Shown here piece by piece: positions 25,480 through 33,632 of a DNA stretch of 64,000 bases. The stretch comes from Okeania sp. SIO1I7. Lineage in GTDB: Bacteria > Cyanobacteriota > Cyanobacteriia > Cyanobacteriales > Microcoleaceae. Within the stretch, counting starts at the first letter, position 1. Each line of letters starts with the position of its first letter. The translations under genes were made by a program, and so were the position numbers. The notes below the pieces were generated by a model. The model was not told the DNA's origin. It ran no database searches and saw only the letters and a list, made by a program, of their open reading frames with translations. The stretch spans positions 124,001 to 188,000 of the forward strand of contig JAAHGF010000018.1 of assembly GCA_010672585.1 (NCBI GenBank), given 5' to 3'.

Positions 25480-26355
25480 TCAATTTGTAATGTTATTCTC
25501 TATTTTCATACTTAAATCCAACCAAGTTGACCTAGTAATAGGAGCGCTAGTAGAAATATAATCGACACCTGTTTGAGCCACATTTCTAATAGTTTCTAAA
25601 GTAATATTTCCTGAAGCTTCAATTTTAATACGACTATTATTTTGCCTAATCATTTTAACTGCTTGTTTCATCACTTCAACAGACATATTATCCAGCATAA
25701 TAATATCTGCCTGATACTCCAAAGCAGTTTCTACTTCTGCCAATGTTTCTGTCTCCACTTCAATATTTAAAGGATAAGGTATTGTTTCTCTGACTTTAAC
25801 GATCGCTTCCCCAATACCTCCAGCAGCAGCAATATGATTATCTTTAATCATCACCGCATCATCCAAACCCATCCGATGATTTTTCGCCCCACCAACTTGA
25901 GTTGCATATTTTTCTAAAATTCTCAATCCTGGAGTTGTCTTGCGAGTATCAACCAGTTGCACCGACAGATCGGCAATTTTATCTGCATATTTACGAGTCA
26001 TAGTCGCTATCCCACTCAAACGCATCCCCAGATTTAGGGCCACCCTTTCCCCAGTCAATAAACTATCTAAAGGCCCATCTAATTTAGCTATGACAGTACC
26101 CGACTCGCACCATTCCCCCTCTGTAACAGTAGGTACAAAGTTGGCCTTTTCATCCAAAAGTTGAAATACCCTAGCTGCCATAGGCAACCCGGCAATAACT
26201 CCTGACTCCTTGACCAACCAATAACCTGCACCTGGAATTATTTGGTCTGCTGAAAATAAGCCAGCAGTAGCGCGATCGCCCCTGCCAATATCTTCTAGCA
26301 GCCAATTTTTTAATAAGTTGTCTAATATTATGTTTGGAGGTATAACAGATTGCAT
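25480..26355 (-). CDS. nadC: Nicotinate-nucleotide diphosphorylase (carboxylating)
   Basis: A 291-residue enzyme that converts quinolinate and PRPP to nicotinate mononucleotide in de novo NAD synthesis. It has the family motifs DIGRGDRAT, VDTRKTTPGLRILEKYA, GGAKNHRMGLDDAVMIKDNH, EVETETLAE, DIIMLDNM and IEASGNITLETI. Normal length, ATG at 26355. A nadA scrap lies 0.4 kb away and nadB 11 kb away, so the de novo NAD genes are close but not an operon. Confidence 0.97.
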   Translation of the reverse strand: MQSVIPPNIILDNLLKNWLLEDIGRGDRATAGLFSADQIIPGAGYWLVKESGVIAGLPMAARVFQLLDEKANFVPTVTEGEWCESGTVIAKLDGPLDSLLTGERVALNLGMRLSGIATMTRKYADKIADLSVQLVDTRKTTPGLRILEKYATQVGGAKNHRMGLDDAVMIKDNHIAAAGGIGEAIVKVRETIPYPLNIEVETETLAEVETALEYQADIIMLDNMSVEVMKQAVKMIRQNNSRIKIEASGNITLETIRNVAQTGVDYISTSAPITRSTWLDLSMKIENNITN

Positions 26356-26383
26356 ATTTTTACTGAAATTTCATTCAAAATTA

Positions 26384-26572
26384 GTAAGCATTTCCTACGG
26401 AATGCTGCGCAAATAGCCTTCAACTATCAGCTATCAGCTATTAATTCACTGCCTTGAGGGCAGGAATTAGTATCAAAAAATTTAAGGATAATTATAAAGT
26501 ATTGGAAAAAAACTGACCTTGACAGCTGACCGCTAATAGCTGTTTGCCCAGCATTCCGCAGGAAATGCTTAC
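26384..26572. repeat. MITE P (GTAAGCATT ends) with a 21-bp repeat in each end
   Basis: Ends GTAAGCATT and AATGCTTAC; inside are CAGCTATCAGCTAT and AGCTGACCGCTAATAGCTG. A 21-bp dispersed repeat is inserted in the left end (26393-26413) and the right end (26543-26563); without them the ends match the copy at 51455-51641. Flanking 8-mers CAAAATTA and CAGAATTA differ at one base and look like an aged target duplication. Confidence 0.75.
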
Positions 26573-26602
26573 CAGAATTACTGGCAGAGTAGCTCCCACC
26601 TA

Positions 26603-26752
26603 TATAGCGCTGTGCGCAGGCAACAGGCAACAGCTCATCTGGCAACCCACCCCTCGCCCCTCCCAGGAGGGGAAGAAATTGCTGATAATATAAGACTTTT
26701 AGCTATTTGGCCTCTACTGCAATTTGTAAATATACCAGCGCTCATTGCTATA
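26603..26752. repeat. MITE F, copy 2 (reversed)
   Basis: Reverse complement of the element at 13683-13846: left end TATAGCGCTGTGCGCAGG, right end TACCAGCGCTCATTGCTATA. It abuts the nadA fragment. Confidence 0.75.
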
Positions 26753-26753
26753 A

Positions 26754-26882
26754 ATACAGAGTACTTTGGAAAAACTGTATCTGGCAATGAAAAATCAGAC
26801 ACCTGAAATAACGCTCCCTGAAGAGACGCGAGTAGCAGCATTGAAACCTATTCAAAAGATGTTAGAATTTTCATTGAATTAG
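26754..26882 (+). pseudogene. nadA: Quinolinate synthase C-terminal fragment
   Basis: The plus strand reads [20 protein letters not shown] followed by [19 protein letters not shown] and a stop at 26880-26882, the typical C-terminus of NadA. The frame is open only from 26754; everything upstream is MITE F, so ~290 residues including the iron-sulfur cysteines are gone. ATG at 26787 would give 31 residues. It lies between nadC and the methyltransferase gene and is likely a relic; a full nadA must then exist elsewhere if the pathway works. Confidence 0.7.
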
Positions 26883-26906
26883 GCCAAAGTTATAGATAGA
26901 GGATAA

Positions 26907-27740
26907 ATGACAGAAGCAGTAAAAATTGCCCAACAATATTATGATGGCAACGAAACCGACAGAATGTATGCGGCCATCTGGGGAGGGGAACATATTCATT
27001 ATGGCATCTACAACCAACCAGACGAAGCAATTCACGATGCGTCCCTGCGTACCGTAGAAACCATCGCCCAAACTCTGGAAAAAATAGACAAAAATTCACG
27101 GGTCATTGACCTGGGAGCTGGATATGGAGGGGCAGCCAGGTATTTGGCCAAAACTTATGGCTGTTCCGTCTGTTGTCTCAACTTAAGCCAGTTGCAAAAT
27201 CAACGCAACAGTCAACTTAATCAAGAACAAAACTTAAGCCACTTGGTAGAAGTTACTCAAGGGAGTTTTGAAGATATCTCCTATCCAGATAACTCCTTTG
27301 ATATAGTTTGGTCTCAGGATGCCATTGTGCATAGTGGCGATCGCCGTCTAGTTTTCCAAGAAATTAAAAGAGTCTTAAAACCAGGGGGTGAATTAATTTT
27401 TACCGACCTCATGCAAAGCGAAACTTGTCCTCCGGGAACATTACAATCTGCTTTTGACCGTCTGAGAATTAACGATATGGCATCTTATCGTTTTTACAGT
27501 CAAACCGCAAAAGAGTTAGGTTTTGAAGAACTAAACTTTATTGACCTTTCTCAAAATGTGCCGATCCATTATCGACGTTTTGAGGAAGAAGTACAGAAAA
27601 GGTACAATGAAGTGGTGAAATTGACTTCAACAGCATTTGTCGATAAAACTTTAAATAGTATTCAACCTTGGATCGAACGTTACGAACAAGGATATATGCA
27701 ATGGGGGATTTTACACTTCCGTTTGTTGGAGAATAATTGA
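26907..27740 (+). CDS. Sarcosine/dimethylglycine-type N-methyltransferase
   Basis: A 277-residue SAM-dependent methyltransferase close to the dimethylglycine N-methyltransferases that complete glycine betaine synthesis in halotolerant cyanobacteria. Seen: YYDG...YAAIWGGEHIHYGIY at the N-terminus, SAM motif VIDLGAGYGGAARYLA (about 66-81), SFEDISYPDNSFDIVWSQDAIVHSGD, VLKPGGELIFTDLMQSE, and C-terminal MQWGILHF. GAGGA lies five bases before ATG 26907. The partner glycine/sarcosine methyltransferase is not in the window. It overlaps the next gene by one base, so they are translationally coupled. Substrate assignment is by family only. Confidence 0.8.
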   Translation: MTEAVKIAQQYYDGNETDRMYAAIWGGEHIHYGIYNQPDEAIHDASLRTVETIAQTLEKIDKNSRVIDLGAGYGGAARYLAKTYGCSVCCLNLSQLQNQRNSQLNQEQNLSHLVEVTQGSFEDISYPDNSFDIVWSQDAIVHSGDRRLVFQEIKRVLKPGGELIFTDLMQSETCPPGTLQSAFDRLRINDMASYRFYSQTAKELGFEELNFIDLSQNVPIHYRRFEEEVQKRYNEVVKLTSTAFVDKTLNSIQPWIERYEQGYMQWGILHFRLLENN

Positions 27741-28180
27741 TGACCATTTACTTTTATAGTCAACTAGATGAGCCTTATGGTTGTTTATCGAACTTTTCCC
27801 CCCACGGTTTTGAATTAGATGGGTTATGGTGGCCAACTTTAGAGCATTATTTCCAAGCCCAAAAATTTGTGGGGACTGAACACCTAGAAGAAATTAGATT
27901 GGCCAAAACTCCGGCAGATGCAGCTAAAATGGGACGAGAGCGTAGTCGTCCCCTCCGTAAAGACTGGGAGGAAATTAAAGATGATGTGATGGAGCGAGGT
28001 CTACTTTGTAAATTTCAAACTCATCAAGATATTGGGCAAATACTTCTGGATACAGGAGATGAACTGATAATAGAAGATGCTCCTTACGACTATTATTGGG
28101 GATGTGGTAAAGATGGGAGTGGGAAAAATCGCCTGGGAGAGATTTTAATGAAGGTGCGGACTAGGTTACGGAATAATTAA
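27740..28180 (+). CDS. NADAR/YbiA-RibX family N-glycosidase
   Basis: A 146-residue protein of the NADAR (YbiA-like) family: FYSQLDEPYGCLSNFSPHGF, WPTLEHYFQAQKF, AKTPADAAKMGR and YYWGCGKDGSGKNRLGEILM are its hallmark motifs. Characterised members hydrolyse N-glycosidic bonds, for example of toxic early riboflavin intermediates, and others act on ADP-ribose-type substrates. ATG 27740 shares its first base with the stop of the methyltransferase gene (a TTG at 27737 is a less likely start). Tight coupling suggests linked roles, which cannot be named. Confidence 0.85.
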   Translation: MTIYFYSQLDEPYGCLSNFSPHGFELDGLWWPTLEHYFQAQKFVGTEHLEEIRLAKTPADAAKMGRERSRPLRKDWEEIKDDVMERGLLCKFQTHQDIGQILLDTGDELIIEDAPYDYYWGCGKDGSGKNRLGEILMKVRTRLRNN

Positions 28181-28397
28181 TAATTAATAATTAATAATTA
28201 ATAATTCAGGTTAAAACTCTGCCCTTTTAAGGGGAAAAAATAATTTTTTTATTAATTGTTAATTGCTGAAGGAATTTGTAAATAAGAGAAAAAAATTACC
28301 GAAAAATAAACTTCAGCATTTCAAGCCTCTGGCTTTCCTCCGGAATGCTGCGCAAACAACTAGAGGTACTGCTGATAACTGATAACTGATAACTGAA
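28181..28397. repeat. Repeat tract before the MDR gene
   Basis: 28178-28206 is a TTAATAATTAATAATT run, 28205-28250 a short element A (GGTTAAAACTCTGCCCTTTT), 28336-28356 a 21-bp dispersed repeat, and 28370-28397 a tandem CTGATAACTGATAACTGA repeat. The last ends in CTGAAATGACT whose ATG is the start codon of the next gene; the same end occurs at 12226-12236. Confidence 0.7.
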
Positions 28398-29483
28398 ATG
28401 ACTGATTTAATTAATGCGGTTATTCTTACTGGATTTGGTGGACCAGAAAAACTGGTCTATACCCAAATTCCTAAACCAACCCCAAAACCGGGAGAAGTGT
28501 TGATAAAAGTAGGAGCTTGTTCTGTCAATAATACAGATATTAATACTCGCACGGGTTGGTATGCTGCGGAGGATAATTTTCAAGCTATTCTGCAAGATAC
28601 AAAGGAAAACAATCCTCATAATACATCTTGCTGGACACAACATGGTACAGACTTTCCTCGAATACAAGGTGCTGATATTGTTGGCAAAGTAATAGAAATT
28701 GGGGAAAATGTAGATGCCAAATTTCTCCAGCAAAGAGTAATAGTTGATAGTTGGATTCGGAGTGAGGATGGGAATAATTATCAATATATTGGCAGTGAAT
28801 TAGATGGAGGTTTTGCTGAATATACAGTAGTTCCCGTGACTAATGTTTATCCGATTAATTCTTCACTTTCTGATCTTGAACTGGCTACATTTCCCTGTGC
28901 TTATTCCACAGCAGAAAATATGTTGACAAAAGGAAGAATTGGAGCAGAAGATACTGTTGTAATTCTAGGAGCTTCTGGTGGTGTAGGTAGTGCTTTAATT
29001 CAATTAAGTAAAATTAGAGGTGCTAAAGTTATTGCGATTGTTGGAGCTAATAAAGAAACTTTTGCCAAAGATTTAGGTGCTGATTTTGTCTATCAACGAG
29101 ATGATAAATTAGCTGTTAATTTAGAGCGACATCAAATTACTGTTGCTTTAGATGTTGTGGGAGGAGATTATTTTAATTTGATGATTAAATCTCTAGAACC
29201 AAGAGGAAGATATGTTTCCTGTGGAGCAATTGGTAATCCAATAGTTACTCTAGATTTGCGAGATTTGATTTACAAAGATTTAGAGATGATTGGAGCAACG
29301 CGCTTAGAATCAGATGTGTTTCAAAGATTAGTTAGATATTTGGAAAAAGGTCTATTAAAACCTTTAGTTGCTAAAGTGTTTCCTCTGTCTGAAATTAAGG
29401 AAGCTCAACAATTTTTTCAAACTAAAGGTTTCTTTGGTAAAGTTGTACTCAATATTAATAAACAAAATATTATCAAAGGTTGA
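28398..29483 (+). CDS. Medium-chain dehydrogenase/quinone oxidoreductase
   Basis: A 361-residue MDR-superfamily enzyme. N-terminal GroES-like domain (KPTPKPGEVLIKV, GADIVGKVIEIGENV); Rossmann domain with VVILGASGGVGSALIQLSK (about 193-211) and GADFVYQRDD. There is an additional loop of about 40 residues near 50-90 (DNFQAILQDTKENNPHNTSC). Probable NADPH-dependent reductase or dehydrogenase. No ribosome site: the repeat abuts the ATG, which is repeat-derived. The following gene begins within a few bases of its stop, so they form an operon. Confidence 0.85.
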   Translation: MTDLINAVILTGFGGPEKLVYTQIPKPTPKPGEVLIKVGACSVNNTDINTRTGWYAAEDNFQAILQDTKENNPHNTSCWTQHGTDFPRIQGADIVGKVIEIGENVDAKFLQQRVIVDSWIRSEDGNNYQYIGSELDGGFAEYTVVPVTNVYPINSSLSDLELATFPCAYSTAENMLTKGRIGAEDTVVILGASGGVGSALIQLSKIRGAKVIAIVGANKETFAKDLGADFVYQRDDKLAVNLERHQITVALDVVGGDYFNLMIKSLEPRGRYVSCGAIGNPIVTLDLRDLIYKDLEMIGATRLESDVFQRLVRYLEKGLLKPLVAKVFPLSEIKEAQQFFQTKGFFGKVVLNINKQNIIKG

Positions 29484-29494
29484 GAATATTAGTA

Positions 29495-30895
29495 ATGGAT
29501 ATTGCCTTAAAACTTGTTGATTGTACTAGGTCAAAACATAATTTGACCTTGCTTTACCAGTACAACGAAATAACTTTTACAACTACTCTTTGGTATTCAA
29601 CAGTTGACTTTCATCAGCTAGAGTCAGAATATACTCAAGAATACATGGAAAAAATTTATTTCCATATCTTGTTATTTCATGGATTAAAGATATTAAGTCT
29701 AAAACCGACTCACCTTGACTTAGGAAAATATAGTAAATATTGGACAAGTAATCTACAAAATATTTGGGATTTAAGCGTAGAACAATGTTTAGGACAGTGG
29801 CGTTATGAAACAGGTAATTTAGATTATCAAGGAGCAAAAATTATTCATCAGGATATTGCTCCTGTGGAAAAGTCAGCAGTAACTATAGTTCCTGGAAAAA
29901 CTCCCTTACTTGTTTGTAATGGTGGTGGAAAAGATAGTCTATTAATGGCTCGGATGTTAGACGATAATCATATTCCTTTTGATAGTTTCAGTATTAATCT
30001 ACATACCCATGCCAATCCAGAAAAGTTGTTTGAAATGCACGAACAACATCTTTATAAACTCGAAAATCCACCGCAAAAAATTCACCGTCAGTATATTATT
30101 GAGTCATTCCTAAATTCTCCAGCAGCTAAACTTCATGGCGTAGAAAATTTAGAAATTTCTGATATTAGAAATTATGAAGACTTACCTTTAGCTTATGGGA
30201 TGTTTGGGATTCTGCCTATTATTCTTCAAGAGAAATATACACAATTATGTTATGGCAATGAAAAAAGTGCTGATAGTGAGCAAGTGAAAGTAGGGAATCA
30301 AAATATTAATCACGCTTGGTGTAAAAGTACCGAGTGTGAAGAGGTTTATGAAGAGTATATTCAACAAGAATTTATCAGTAATTTAGTAGTTTTTAGTTTA
30401 CTAAAACCATGTTCTGATATATTAGTATATCGAATTTTAGCTCAAAAAGTTAAAAAAGGCGATTTAAAATTAGTTTACTCTTGTAATACTAAGCCTCCTT
30501 GGTGTAAATCTTGTCCTAAATGTGCTTATGTTTATTTGTCCTATATGGCTTATCTAACTCCAGAACAGGCAAATGAAATTGAACAAGTTTTAAACAAGGA
30601 AAATCTTTTTGATCGACCCGATCTACAGCTTTATTATCGACAACTAATGGGGCTAGAAGCTCATAATGCTTTTGAATGTGTAGGTGAAATAGAAGAGACA
30701 AAACTTGCTTTAGAAAAATGTCTGGAAAAAGGATTTACTGGGAAAGCAATTAATTGCTATATTCAAGAAGCACGTTTAGATAAAGGTGAATATCAAAAGT
30801 TGTGGAAAAAATACCAGCAATTAGATTTATCTTATCAGCGTATGCCACCAAAATTGATGGAAATTCTGATAGATGAATGTCAAAAATTAAATTAA
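29495..30895 (+). CDS. PP-loop (ATP pyrophosphatase) protein, MurL-like
   Basis: About 466 residues from ATG 29495 (a TTG at 29480 overlaps the MDR stop). The key feature is LLVCNGGGKDSLLMARMLDD near residue 140, the PP-loop that binds ATP in AANH-fold enzymes. FSINLHTHAN, YGNEKSAD and a cysteine-rich PPWCKSCPKCAYVYLSYM follow. This pattern fits MurL, the UDP-MurNAc-L-Ala-L-Glu epimerase that adenylates its substrate, but MurL's partner MurD2 is not here, so a different amino-acid-like substrate is likely. Placed between an oxidoreductase and a dioxygenase it looks like part of a biosynthetic set. Confidence 0.6.
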   Translation: MDIALKLVDCTRSKHNLTLLYQYNEITFTTTLWYSTVDFHQLESEYTQEYMEKIYFHILLFHGLKILSLKPTHLDLGKYSKYWTSNLQNIWDLSVEQCLGQWRYETGNLDYQGAKIIHQDIAPVEKSAVTIVPGKTPLLVCNGGGKDSLLMARMLDDNHIPFDSFSINLHTHANPEKLFEMHEQHLYKLENPPQKIHRQYIIESFLNSPAAKLHGVENLEISDIRNYEDLPLAYGMFGILPIILQEKYTQLCYGNEKSADSEQVKVGNQNINHAWCKSTECEEVYEEYIQQEFISNLVVFSLLKPCSDILVYRILAQKVKKGDLKLVYSCNTKPPWCKSCPKCAYVYLSYMAYLTPEQANEIEQVLNKENLFDRPDLQLYYRQLMGLEAHNAFECVGEIEETKLALEKCLEKGFTGKAINCYIQEARLDKGEYQKLWKKYQQLDLSYQRMPPKLMEILIDECQKLN

Positions 30896-30939
30896 TTTGT
30901 ATTTCTTGATTTTGAACAACTAAAAAATAGGAGTTTTCC

Positions 30940-32055
30940 ATGAACAGTACAGCAGTTTTAAATAAGACTTTTCTTGAAGTCGAAGGCAAACGTTTTCACT
31001 ATATTTGGTTGCGGGATAATTGCTTATGTCCCAAATGTCGCCATCCCACTTCTTTTCAGAAACTATATGAAATTAAGGATACTTCATTCCCTGAACCGTT
31101 ATCTGTAGAACAGAAAGATGGGGAACTAACTATCATTTGGAACGAAGATCCTCCTCACAAAAGTACATTCTCAATATCTTGGTTGCTGAGTCACGCTTAC
31201 GATGACGCAGAGCAGGATAATGGAAATGAACACTCTGAATCTAATTCTCAGAACCAGGAAATTTTATGGGATAAAGCTTGGATCGAAGCAAATATATCCA
31301 AGTTGCAGGAAGCTCTTTCATCCAATCCCGAATTGTGGATCGAGCAGCTTTTTACTTTTGGATTTACTGTATTGCATAATATAGCAGCTAAGGATTTGCA
31401 GGCTACAGTAGAATCCATTGGACCAATCTACAGCAGTGATTACGGATTGTTCGCACCATCAAAGACTACTAATGAAGGAAAGGATTTAGCAGAGACTGGT
31501 AATGCTATGAGTTTCCATACTGACTATACTTATTGGCATACTCCCCCTTTACTCACGAGCTTGTATTGTGTGCAAAATAGTGCTTCTGGTGGGGAATCGC
31601 TGATAATAGATGGTTTTCGAGTTGTGAATGACTTTCGTCAGGAACATCCCGATTATTTTCAGATTTTGACTCAAACCCCCGTCCAGTTCAAACAGTTGTA
31701 CAAACAATGGCAATACTTTTATTCCCGAACTCAGCCTATATTAGAATTGGATGAATATGGAAAAGTGACTAGAATCAACTTTGCCAACTCTCACAGCTAC
31801 ACTTGGAAATTACCATTTGACCAAATGGAGGAATTTTATGCAGCTTATACAACCTTCTTTCAATATATAAAAAATCCAGTTTATGAATACTGCTTTAGTC
31901 TAGAACCGGGAGACCTACTATTGATGAATGACTCTAGAATTATGCATGGACGGAAAGCTTTTGCAGGTAATCGACATCTGGAAATAGCCTGTGTTTCTTG
32001 GGATTTTTTGCAGGCGCGACAACGCTTTCATCAATACAAACATCTCTATGTGTAG
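30940..32055 (+). CDS. Gamma-butyrobetaine-hydroxylase-like Fe(II)/2-oxoglutarate dioxygenase
   Basis: A 371-residue enzyme. N-terminal GBBH-like zinc domain (WLRDNCLCPKCRHPTSFQKL, Cys/His ligands) and C-terminal TauD/TfdA domain: the facial triad is HTD in AMSFHTDYTYWH (about 190) with the distal His in NDSRIMHGRKAF (about 336); RHLEIACVSWD follows with the 2-oxoglutarate-binding Arg region. AGGAG is eight bases before ATG 30940. Family members hydroxylate carnitine precursors or trimethyllysine; a betaine-like substrate would fit the N-methyltransferase at 26907, but that link is inference. Confidence 0.85.
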   Translation: MNSTAVLNKTFLEVEGKRFHYIWLRDNCLCPKCRHPTSFQKLYEIKDTSFPEPLSVEQKDGELTIIWNEDPPHKSTFSISWLLSHAYDDAEQDNGNEHSESNSQNQEILWDKAWIEANISKLQEALSSNPELWIEQLFTFGFTVLHNIAAKDLQATVESIGPIYSSDYGLFAPSKTTNEGKDLAETGNAMSFHTDYTYWHTPPLLTSLYCVQNSASGGESLIIDGFRVVNDFRQEHPDYFQILTQTPVQFKQLYKQWQYFYSRTQPILELDEYGKVTRINFANSHSYTWKLPFDQMEEFYAAYTTFFQYIKNPVYEYCFSLEPGDLLLMNDSRIMHGRKAFAGNRHLEIACVSWDFLQARQRFHQYKHLYV

Positions 32056-32189
32056 AGCATTAACTTAGTTAACAATTTACGTTATAAAGCAGTATAATGA
32101 GATAGTTTTCTCTAGGAATTGAAAATACAGTCGTCAACTCAAAAAAGAGCATTGACTTAATCAAATAATAAATATATAATACATTTTGA

Positions 32190-32293
32190 GATTTAAACGC
32201 CAGTATTAATTTGAGAAATGCGGTTGGCTTGACCGTCAATGCCTGTGGATGAGTAACCGCCGACGGCCTCAGTAGAAGCAGGAAGTAAACATC
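32190..32293 (+). pseudogene. tnpB: tnpB 3' remnant 2
   Basis: The plus strand reads DLNASINLRNAVGLTVNACG then a stop, the C-terminus of an IS200/IS605 TnpB, followed by the typical right-end bases (CCGCCGACGG ... GAAGCAGGAAGTAAAC). It is directly followed by a 5'-truncated DUF4058 gene, so the element probably inserted into that gene and the left parts of both were then deleted. Confidence 0.7.
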
Positions 32294-32316
32294 AAGTTGT
32301 TACGTTATGTAACGCT

Positions 32317-32673
32317 TTGTATCAGTTTTATGGAGCAGAAGGTCGAATAAAATACGAAAAAAAACGCCAGCATATTTTAAGTAGCTACACAAATTTTGTA
32401 GAAATAGATTTGCTACGTCAAGGAAATTCAATGATTACTTTAAATCAGAATATAGAACGTGACTATTGCATTTTAGTCAGTCCTAGTAATCAACGTCCTC
32501 AAGCACATCTCTATGCTTTTAACATTCAAGATATGATTCCTGTTTTTACTTTACCTCTACGTCCAGAAGATTCAGAAATTATTCTAGATTTACAAAGTAT
32601 TTTACATCAAGTTTATGACCAAGGACGGTATGATTTAATCATTGACTACCAACAAAAAATTATTCCTGCTTGA
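32317..32673 (+). pseudogene. DUF4058 protein, C-terminal half only
   Basis: 118 codons from a TTG give EGRIKYEKKRQHILSSYTN, FVEIDLLRQGNSM, DYCILVSPSNQRPQAHLYAF and EIILDLQSILHQVYDQGRYD, the C-terminal half of DUF4058, a cyanobacterial family of ~250 residues. The N-terminal half is missing and replaced by the tnpB remnant. No ribosome site. Probably not functional. Confidence 0.75.
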
Positions 32674-32732
32674 TCAAAAACTGATGCAATTTGGGCAGAA
32701 AATATTTTAAAAAAATAAGGATTAAGATAAAT

Positions 32733-33485
32733 ATGACAACAACTCTAGCAACTCTCGATACTGCCTTAGCAACTATTCAAGCTGCTTTACCTGTTGATCC
32801 ACAGCCTTATGTTATTGCCGATCGCTCCACCGGATTAGTTGTAGTAGATGTACTTAATGGTTTTTGCACAGTTGGCTTTGGCCCATTAGCTCCCCAAGCA
32901 CCAGACGAACAAATTGCGACAATGGTCTCCGAGAGCGATCGCCTAGCCAGAACTTTTGTTGAACGAGGTTGGCCAGTTTTAGCATTTTTAGATACCCATG
33001 AACCAGGGAAACCAGAACCCCCTTATCCCCCTCATTGTGAAAAGGGAACAGGAGAAGAAGAACTTGTCCCAGAACTGAAATGGTTACACGATAACCCCTT
33101 AGCAACATTAGTTCCCAAGGATTGTATTAATGGATTTATCGGTTCTATTGACGTTGAGACCCAACGTAATGTATTGTTGAAGTGGATAAATGAGTACAAA
33201 CTTGAAGCCCTCGTTGTGGTAGGAATATGCACAGATATTTGTGTGATGGATTTTGTTGTAACTATTCTGTCGGTTCGCAACCATGGTTTAGTGCCTACTT
33301 TAAAAGATGTGGCTGTATACGATAAAGGTTGTGCTACCTTCGATCTGACAGCAGAAATGGCAGCAAAAGAGGGTTTACCCAAAACTGCTATTCATCCACA
33401 GAAAGTATCTCACCATGTTGGATTATATACAATGGCCGAACGTGGAGCATTTATCGCTTCTACTATCAACCTAGAGACTAATTAA
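32733..33485 (+). CDS. Nicotinamidase (isochorismatase superfamily, plant NIC-like)
   Basis: About 250 residues from ATG 32733 (AAGGA upstream; a TTG at 32691 is unlikely). Catalytic triad D39 (VVDVLNGFC), K129 (VPKDC) and C170 (GICTDIC); metal ligands D87, H89 (FLDTHEPGKPE) and H101 (YPPHCEKGTG). The run HCEKGTG.EEELVPEL and KDCINGFIGS closely resembles plant nicotinamidase NIC1 as I recall it. It would hydrolyse nicotinamide to nicotinate for NAD salvage, or act on a related amide in the local pathway. Followed by an SDR gene 147 bp on. Confidence 0.8.
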   Translation: MTTTLATLDTALATIQAALPVDPQPYVIADRSTGLVVVDVLNGFCTVGFGPLAPQAPDEQIATMVSESDRLARTFVERGWPVLAFLDTHEPGKPEPPYPPHCEKGTGEEELVPELKWLHDNPLATLVPKDCINGFIGSIDVETQRNVLLKWINEYKLEALVVVGICTDICVMDFVVTILSVRNHGLVPTLKDVAVYDKGCATFDLTAEMAAKEGLPKTAIHPQKVSHHVGLYTMAERGAFIASTINLETN

Positions 33486-33632
33486 CTTTTAAATTCAAAA
33501 TATTGAATTTTCCTAGCTAAACTCAACTCCTGCTTTTTTCAAGGAAAGTAGGAGAATTAGAAGTTTTGTTGAGAAAATCAGGATAACCTCCCTAACAGCA
33601 GCAAAATACGAAATATAGAGGAAAAAAAATTT

